Shown: positions 7,826 through 11,490 of the stretch, piece by piece
Position numbering within the stretch: position 1 is the stretch's first letter
Layout: each line of letters opens with the position of its first letter
Source: Anaerolineae bacterium
GTDB lineage: Bacteria > Chloroflexota > Anaerolineae > Aggregatilineales > Phototrophicaceae
Direction of reading: 5' to 3'
Assembly: GCA_020848855.1 (NCBI GenBank)
Contig: JADLHH010000042.1
Location: 1-11,490, forward strand
Length of the DNA: 11,490 bases
Translations under genes and position numbers: made by a program
The notes under the pieces: model-generated
Told to the model about the DNA's origin: nothing
What the model saw: the letters and a program-made list of their open reading frames with translations, nothing else
Database searches by the model: none

Positions 7826-8254
7826 CTAGCTTCCTTCCATTCGCGTGAGGGTTTCCCGGTTCGGGGCGCTGGTGACGACCTTGGCGCGCCCGATGGCGAT
7901 TACCCGCCCCTCGTCGGTGCTGATCTGAACGTCGGCAATGCCGAGCGTGCGCCCGACCTTGACGGCGCGCCCGGTGGCAACCAGATCGTGCCCGACCGGC
8001 GCCATGCGCAGGTAATCGACGTGCAGGTCGATGCTCGGCACGTCACGGTCGATCTGGCTCATGATGGCGAAGCAGGCGGTGATGTCGGCAAGGGTGGCGA
8101 TGATGCCGCCGTGAATGTTGGTTCCGCCTTCTTCGCCCGCGAATTCGGCGCGATACGGCAGCCGCACTTCGATTTCGTCGGCATCGACGCGCACCAGTTC
8201 AACGCCGAGCCAGCGATGAAATGGCGACTCGCACATGAGTTGTTTTAAGTCCAC
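7826..8254 (-). CDS. PaaI/YdiI-type hotdog-fold acyl-CoA thioesterase
   Basis: Predicted to hydrolyse an acyl- or aryl-CoA thioester in the cytoplasm; 142 aa from the chosen start, a normal size. The family signature GGTNIHGGIIATLADITACF (43-62) contains HGG (48-50) and the LAD aspartate D57 in the catalytic position; the N-terminus SPFHRWLGVEL (10-20) is also characteristic. The start is a GTG at 8254 with GGAG 7 bases upstream, giving MDLKQLMCESPFHRWLG, which matches how family members begin. A longer frame back to a TTG at 8290 has no ribosome binding site. It is the first gene of the operon, directly downstream of the divergent control region. In paa-type pathways such enzymes rescue CoA from dead-end thioesters; a similar housekeeping job, or release of the pathway product, is possible here. 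Confidence 0.9.
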   Translation of the reverse strand: MDLKQLMCESPFHRWLGVELVRVDADEIEVRLPYRAEFAGEEGGTNIHGGIIATLADITACFAIMSQIDRDVPSIDLHVDYLRMAPVGHDLVATGRAVKVGRTLGIADVQISTDEGRVIAIGRAKVVTSAPNRETLTRMEGS

Positions 8255-8315
8255 GACGCGGCTCCACGAGGCAATCCGAGGCGGTTGCAAGGGTCATATG
8301 TTTGCAATATACTGC

Positions 8316-8325
8316 TTGTATACAA
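8316..8325. promoter_or_regulatory. Candidate GntR/FCD operator, perfect palindrome TTGTATACAA
   Basis: A perfect 10-bp palindrome, TTGTATACAA, which fits the T.GT..AC.A half-site pattern known for GntR/FCD regulators. It begins directly after the -10 box of the minus-strand promoter (8326-8331), covering the predicted transcription start, a position where a repressor blocks initiation. It is also 13 bp upstream of the -35 box of the plus-strand promoter, so one protein could affect both directions. A GntR/FCD gene is encoded at the end of the same operon (1-348). The palindrome and its placement are seen; binding by that protein is inferred. Confidence 0.6.
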
Positions 8326-8354
8326 CATATATCCCAGTTTGACATGTCCGTCAA
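8326..8354 (-). promoter_or_regulatory. Candidate sigma-70 promoter for the eight-gene minus-strand operon
   Basis: On the minus strand, TTGACG (8354-8349) is followed after 17 bases by TATATG (8331-8326). The -35 box matches 5 of 6 consensus bases, the -10 box 4 of 6, and the spacing is ideal. Predicted start of transcription is near 8319, about 65 bases before the GTG of the thioesterase gene and inside the TTGTATACAA palindrome. Confidence 0.55.
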
Positions 8355-8369
8355 TGAACTCCTTACAAT
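8339..8369 (+). promoter_or_regulatory. Candidate sigma-70 promoter for the hydrolase and M24 genes
   Basis: A perfect -35 box TTGACA (8339-8344) and a near-perfect -10 box TACAAT (8364-8369) are separated by 19 bases, longer than the ideal 17. Predicted start is near 8376, leaving a leader of about 75 bases before the GTG at 8451. Its -35 box is only 4 bp from that of the opposite promoter (TTGAC...GTCAA back to back), so the two polymerases would compete for the same DNA. Confidence 0.5.
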
Positions 8370-8426
8370 GCCGTAATTTTGGCAGATGTACCTAATGTTG
8401 GGCGGTCATTTGCTGCTCAACCTGAT

Positions 8427-8444
8427 CCTGTATAACGACAGGAG
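8427..8444 (+). promoter_or_regulatory. Ribosome binding site of the BAAT-type gene within a small inverted repeat
   Basis: AGGAG at 8440-8444, 6 bases before the GTG at 8451, is the ribosome binding site that fixes this start. The 5-bp arms CCTGT (8427-8431) and ACAGG (8438-8442) are separated by 6 bases, so a weak hairpin could cover the first half of the site. Confidence 0.45.
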
Positions 8445-8450
8445 CGAAGC

Positions 8451-9725
8451 GTGCCCCAATTTGAAATCACCCCTTCATCGGCGCTGTTCGACCAGCCGGT
8501 TCACGTCCGGCTCGTCGGGCTAGCCCCCCGGCAGCGCGTGACGCTGCACGCCCGGCGCGGCGACTGGCACGCGCAGGCGGTCTTTGAAGCGGACGCCGAC
8601 GGCGTGGTCGATGCAGCGACGCAAGCACCGGTTGGCGGCGATTACGACGGCGTCGACGCGATGGGCTTGTTCTGGTCGATGCGCAGCACCGACATGACGG
8701 CGGGCTTTTCGCGCATGTGGGGCGGCGACTCGCTCGCGCCGAGCACGGTCGAATTCCGCGCGGAAGCGGACGGCGCGACAATCGCCGAAGGACAGCACCA
8801 GCGCGAATTCGTGGCTCCCGGCGTGCGGCGCACCGTCGTGCAGGACGACGGGCTGCGCGGCGTCCTGTTCGAGCCAGCCAGCGACCCGCCCTACCCTGCC
8901 GTCGTCATGGTGAGCGGTTCGGGCGGCGGGCTGAACGAATTCCGGGCGGCGCTGCTGGCGGCGCACGGCTACGCGGCGCTGGCGCTGGCGTATTTCAACT
9001 ATGAGGGCTTGCCCGGCGGGCTGGTCGAAATCCCGTTGGAATACTTCCACACGGCGATCCGCTGGCTGCAAGCGCGGGACAGCATCGCCCCGGAGCGGAT
9101 CGCGTTCACGGGCGGCTCGCGCGGCGGGGAACTGTCGCTGCTGCTGGGCGCGACCTTCCCGGAAATCCGCGCGGTGGTCGCCTACGTGCCAAGCGGCTAC
9201 GTGTGGGGCGGCATCGACCGGTCGGGGGCGGACGGCAAGCCAGCGTGGACGTATCGCGGCGAGCCGGTGTCGTTCGTGCCGACATACAACGATCCGGCTA
9301 TCATGGCGCAGAACGAGGAACGGACGCGAACCGGCACGCCGATCCCCCTGACGCCCAACTTCCTCGCCAGCCTGAAGGCGTGCCCGGACGCGACGGCGAT
9401 GACCATCCCGGTCGAGAAAACCAATGGGGCGATCCTGCTGATTTCCGGCGACGACGACCAGATGTGGCCCAGCTCGACTTTCTCGGAGATGGTGATGACC
9501 CGCCTGCAGGAGCGACACTTTCCGCACCCATACGAGCACCTGCGCTACCCCGGCGCGGGACACCTGATCCTGATGCCCTACGTGCCGACGACGGTCACGG
9601 CGTCCGGGCATCCGCTGCGGCAGGCGCTGTTCGCTTACGGGGGTAATCCCAAAGACGGCGCGTTCGCCAATGTCGATTCGTGGCAGAAGACCCTTCGTTT
9701 TCTCGATGCGAACCTGAAAGCATAA
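8451..9725 (+). CDS. Acyl-CoA thioesterase / bile acid-CoA:amino acid N-acyltransferase (BAAT) family alpha/beta hydrolase
   Basis: A 424-aa two-domain protein. Residues 1 to about 120 form the N-terminal beta domain of the acyl-CoA thioester hydrolase/BAAT family: ITPSSALFDQPVHVRLVGL (6-24), the GGDYDGVDAMGLFWSM stretch (62-77). Residues 128-424 are the alpha/beta hydrolase BAAT_C domain: candidate oxyanion loop SGSGGG (155-160), nucleophile elbow GGSRGG with S223, an acid in ISGDDDQMWPSS (D335 or D336) and H371 in PGAGHLI. The nucleophile is serine, as in acyl-CoA thioesterases, not cysteine as in the conjugating BAAT enzymes; thioester or ester hydrolysis is therefore the likelier reaction. 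Start GTG at 8451, with AGGAG 6 bases upstream. It is transcribed divergently from the CoA-ligase operon and ends 5 bp before the M24 gene, so a role in the same pathway is likely. Confidence 0.88.
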   Translation: MPQFEITPSSALFDQPVHVRLVGLAPRQRVTLHARRGDWHAQAVFEADADGVVDAATQAPVGGDYDGVDAMGLFWSMRSTDMTAGFSRMWGGDSLAPSTVEFRAEADGATIAEGQHQREFVAPGVRRTVVQDDGLRGVLFEPASDPPYPAVVMVSGSGGGLNEFRAALLAAHGYAALALAYFNYEGLPGGLVEIPLEYFHTAIRWLQARDSIAPERIAFTGGSRGGELSLLLGATFPEIRAVVAYVPSGYVWGGIDRSGADGKPAWTYRGEPVSFVPTYNDPAIMAQNEERTRTGTPIPLTPNFLASLKACPDATAMTIPVEKTNGAILLISGDDDQMWPSSTFSEMVMTRLQERHFPHPYEHLRYPGAGHLILMPYVPTTVTASGHPLRQALFAYGGNPKDGAFANVDSWQKTLRFLDANLKA

Positions 9726-9730
9726 AGCTC

Positions 9731-10840
9731 ATGCCGATCACCACCCAGGAATGGAACCACGAACTGACCGCGCGTCGGAACACCTTCCGCGAGATCATCG
9801 CCCGCAACGGGTGCGATCTGGCGCTGATTTACGGCGGCTGGGGGCACACCGAGCCGTTCCGCTACCTGACGAACTTCACGCCCGTGCTGGGGGACGCATA
9901 CGGCATCGTGACCGCCAGGGCGATGGCGTGCGTGCTCAACTTCACCTGGCAGCTTATCGAGGCGCGCGAACTGTCCGGCATCGACGCCTGGTACGGCGCG
10001 TTCGACCCGATCCCTACCGTGATCGATCAGATGAAGGCGGCAGCACCCAGACGGATCGCCGTGATCGGCTTGCACCGGCTGCCGTTCGTGACTTACCGCG
10101 CGATTCAGGCGGCGTTCCCAAACGCGGAATTCGTCGACCTCGGCGCGGAATTCGCGGCGCTGCGGCGCTACAAAAGCGCGCTCGAAATCCGGCTGCTGCG
10201 CGAAGCCGGGCACATCACCGACGCGGCGTTCGACGCCATTCGCCCAGAACTGAAGCCGGGCGTGACCGAAGTCGAGGTGGCGGCACGGATCGTCTACGAA
10301 ATCGAGCGGCGGGGCGCGGGGCTGTCGTTCGAGCCAACGGTTGTCAGCGGCAACGACCACCCGATCCCGATACGAATGCCGACCGAGCGCAGGCTGAAGC
10401 CCGGCGACTCGGTCATGATCGACATCGGCGCGATGGTGCAGGGGTATCAAGCCGACGCGACGCGCACGTTCGTGCTGGGCGAGCCGAACGCCGCCCAGCA
10501 GAAGGTGTGGAACGCGATCCTCGGCGCTTACGATGTCGTCTTCGAGCGCATCCGCCCCGGCGTCCCGTGCCGCGACCTGCATGTGGTAGCGGTCGGCGTG
10601 ATCGAGGGCGCGGGGTACAAATTGGTACACCGGATCGGGCACGGCATCGGGCTGTCCACGTCGTTCGAATGGCCGAGCCTCGACAGCGAGACCACGCCGC
10701 TCAAAGCAGGAATGACGTTCTGCATCGAGCCGGGGATTTACGTCGATGGCTCCGGCGACATGAAGCTGGAAGACGACGTGGTGGTGACCGAGGACGGCTA
10801 CGAACTGCTCACCACCAGCCGGCGCGATCTCGCCGTTTAG
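9731..10840 (+). CDS. M24-fold (creatinase/aminopeptidase P-like) metallohydrolase, possibly non-peptidase
   Basis: A 369-aa protein with an N-terminal creatinase-like domain (1 to about 145) and a C-terminal pita-bread M24 domain. All five metal ligands are visible: D231 (MIDIG), D242 (QADATRTF), H304 (IGHGIGL), E333 (CIEPGIY) and E347 (KLEDDVVVT). By hand alignment, however, the histidine normally found before the MPT.R.LK.GD motif is I214 (HPIPIRMPTER), and the histidine normally in the HE.P motif after GHGIG is F312 (SFEWP). Both assist catalysis in aminopeptidase P, prolidase and methionine aminopeptidase. The protein may therefore carry out a different reaction; M24-fold enzymes such as creatinase and DddP are known not to be peptidases. 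The ATG at 9731 lies 5 bp after the stop of the hydrolase gene, so the two are cotranscribed; the in-frame ATG at 9680 would overlap that gene by 46 bp and is less likely. Confidence 0.88.
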   Translation: MPITTQEWNHELTARRNTFREIIARNGCDLALIYGGWGHTEPFRYLTNFTPVLGDAYGIVTARAMACVLNFTWQLIEARELSGIDAWYGAFDPIPTVIDQMKAAAPRRIAVIGLHRLPFVTYRAIQAAFPNAEFVDLGAEFAALRRYKSALEIRLLREAGHITDAAFDAIRPELKPGVTEVEVAARIVYEIERRGAGLSFEPTVVSGNDHPIPIRMPTERRLKPGDSVMIDIGAMVQGYQADATRTFVLGEPNAAQQKVWNAILGAYDVVFERIRPGVPCRDLHVVAVGVIEGAGYKLVHRIGHGIGLSTSFEWPSLDSETTPLKAGMTFCIEPGIYVDGSGDMKLEDDVVVTEDGYELLTTSRRDLAV

Positions 10841-10869
10841 CGACCCACAGTTAGCCCACCAGCAAAGAG

Positions 10870-10897
10870 CGCTTCTGAGTCAGCCAGGAGCGTTTTT
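10870..10897 (+). terminator. Rho-independent terminator after the M24 gene
   Basis: An 8-bp stem, CGCTTCTG (10870-10877) with CAGGAGCG (10885-10892), contains one T-G wobble and a 7-base loop, and is followed directly by TTTTT (10893-10897). An A-rich run just upstream (10864-10868) can pair with the T-run. It lies 30 bp beyond the stop of the M24 gene, ends the two-gene plus-strand unit and separates it from the next gene. Confidence 0.85.
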
Positions 10898-10934
10898 CGA
10901 TCATGACAAACGTCACTGATATTGACACGGATGG

Positions 10935-10963
10935 CTTACAGCGTTCGGTTTATCGGGTAAAAT
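10935..10963 (+). promoter_or_regulatory. Candidate sigma-70 promoter for the sugar phosphate isomerase-like gene
   Basis: CTTACA (10935-10940, 4 of 6 consensus) and TAAAAT (10958-10963, 5 of 6) are 17 bases apart. Transcription would start near 10970, about 23 bases before the GTG start. The position just after the terminator and just before the gene supports it. Confidence 0.45.
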
Positions 10964-10992
10964 TCCGCGTCAAAAATTAAGGGGGAAAAACC

Positions 10993-11490
10993 GTGAAGAT
11001 CGGCATGGTAACGGATAGTCTGGGTTATTTGAGCTTTGACGTACTGGTGAAAACCGCTTCAAGTCTCGGCATCCAGCAGCTTGAATTTCCGTGCGGGAAC
11101 TGGAGCCAGGCTCCCCACGTGCAACTCGACCAACTGCTGGCGAGCGAGGAAGCACGCAGGCGATTCGTCGGGACGGTTCAGGATCACGGCTTGAGCATCA
11201 GCGCCCTGAATTGTTCGGGGAATCAGTTGGCTCCCGGCGAGCGCGGCAAAGCGCACGATACGGTCGTTCGCAAGACGATGGAGCTTGCCAGCCGGATCGG
11301 CGTACGGCGGATCGTCATGATGTCCGGCTTGCCGGCAGCGCGCGGCGACAGCGAACCCAACTGGATCACGGTTGCCTGGCCCCCGGAAACGACGCGCACG
11401 CTCGAATACCAGTGGGAAGAAGTGGCGATCCCGTACTGGCGCGATCTGGTTCAGTACGCCGCCGGGCTGGGAATCGAGCGGATTTGTATC
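10993..11490 (+). CDS. Sugar phosphate isomerase/epimerase-like TIM-barrel protein (partial, C-terminus off the right edge)
   Basis: Open frame of 166 residues running off the right edge; full-length relatives have about 270-340. The N-terminus MKIGMVTDSLGYLSFDVLVK and LGIQQLEFPCGNW (25-37) are typical first strands of the xylose isomerase-like/AP endonuclease 2 barrel (IolE and hexulose-6-phosphate epimerase relatives). SALNCSGNQLAPG (75-87) and IGVRRIVMMSG (109-119) are the next strands. The cut comes just before the strand that normally carries the first glutamate metal ligand, so the metal site cannot be judged. Start GTG at 10993, preceded by AAGGGGG; an internal ATG at 11005 would remove the first strand. 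It has its own promoter and lies beyond a terminator, so a link with the pathway to its left is not shown. Confidence 0.87.
   Translation, partial: MKIGMVTDSLGYLSFDVLVKTASSLGIQQLEFPCGNWSQAPHVQLDQLLASEEARRRFVGTVQDHGLSISALNCSGNQLAPGERGKAHDTVVRKTMELASRIGVRRIVMMSGLPAARGDSEPNWITVAWPPETTRTLEYQWEEVAIPYWRDLVQYAAGLGIERICI

Noticed and set aside
8255..8290. A longer thioesterase start at the TTG at 8290
   Set aside because: No ribosome binding site precedes it, while the GTG at 8254 has GGAG 7 bases upstream and gives the usual family N-terminus.
8264..8290. A possible hairpin in the thioesterase leader (GCAACC with GGATTGC)
   Set aside because: Only six pairs with a bulge, and no conserved riboswitch or attenuator features.
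8408..8436. TATAAC at 8431-8436 as a -10 box close to the hydrolase start
   Set aside because: The -35 region is poor (TTGCTG at a 15-base spacing), and transcription would start only a few bases before the GTG, inside the ribosome binding site region.
8520..9611. A 363-codon minus-strand frame opposite the BAAT-type gene, and frames at 9635-10642 (minus) and 9751-10854 (plus) over the M24 gene
   Set aside because: They are out-of-frame or antisense copies of conserved enzymes, with Arg-rich translations.
10922..10927. A perfect TTGACA that might be the -35 box for the right-hand gene
   Set aside because: No acceptable -10 hexamer lies 16-19 bases downstream; the TAAAAT box is 30 bases away and pairs better with CTTACA at 10935.

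Overview
The window is a gene-dense, GC-rich stretch of bacterial chromosome with no mobile elements, RNA genes or CRISPR arrays that I can see, and no gene-free stretch over 300 bases. The gene types fit a metabolically versatile heterotroph. A Chloroflexota (Anaerolineae-like) source would suit the style of the ABC and M24 genes, but that is a low-confidence impression and an actinobacterial or proteobacterial source is not excluded.

Left part (1-8254, all minus strand): eight tightly spaced genes read from right to left as one probable operon. In transcription order they are: a PaaI-type hotdog thioesterase, a quinone-oxidoreductase-type NAD(P)H dehydrogenase, an acyl-CoA synthetase, an imidazolonepropionase/prolidase-like amidohydrolase, a family 5 (peptide type) extracellular binding protein, two DppB/DppC-type permeases, and a GntR/FCD regulator cut by the left window edge. 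Gaps are mostly 1-5 bp or a 4-bp overlap; the larger ones (34-71 bp) lie around the amidohydrolase and the binding protein. No transporter ATPase is present in the window.

Centre (8255-8450): a 196-bp divergent control region. It holds back-to-back candidate sigma-70 promoters whose -35 boxes are 4 bp apart, and a perfect palindrome TTGTATACAA immediately downstream of the minus-strand -10. That palindrome is the kind of site bound by GntR/FCD repressors, and such a repressor is encoded at the far end of the operon. This gives a simple autoregulation model.

Right part (8451-10840, plus strand): a BAAT/acyl-CoA thioesterase-type alpha/beta hydrolase and an M24-fold metallohydrolase, 5 bp apart, followed by a clear rho-independent terminator. 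A separate promoter then drives a partial sugar phosphate isomerase/epimerase-like gene that runs off the right edge.

Read together, the divergent cluster looks like an inducible uptake and breakdown pathway for a small peptide- or amide-linked carboxylic compound. The transporter would import it, the amidohydrolase and the M24 protein are candidates for cleaving it, the ligase would make a CoA thioester, and the reductase and two thioesterase-type enzymes would process that thioester. The substrate is unknown. The M24 protein appears to lack both conserved active-site histidines of canonical peptidases, which hints at a non-peptidase reaction.
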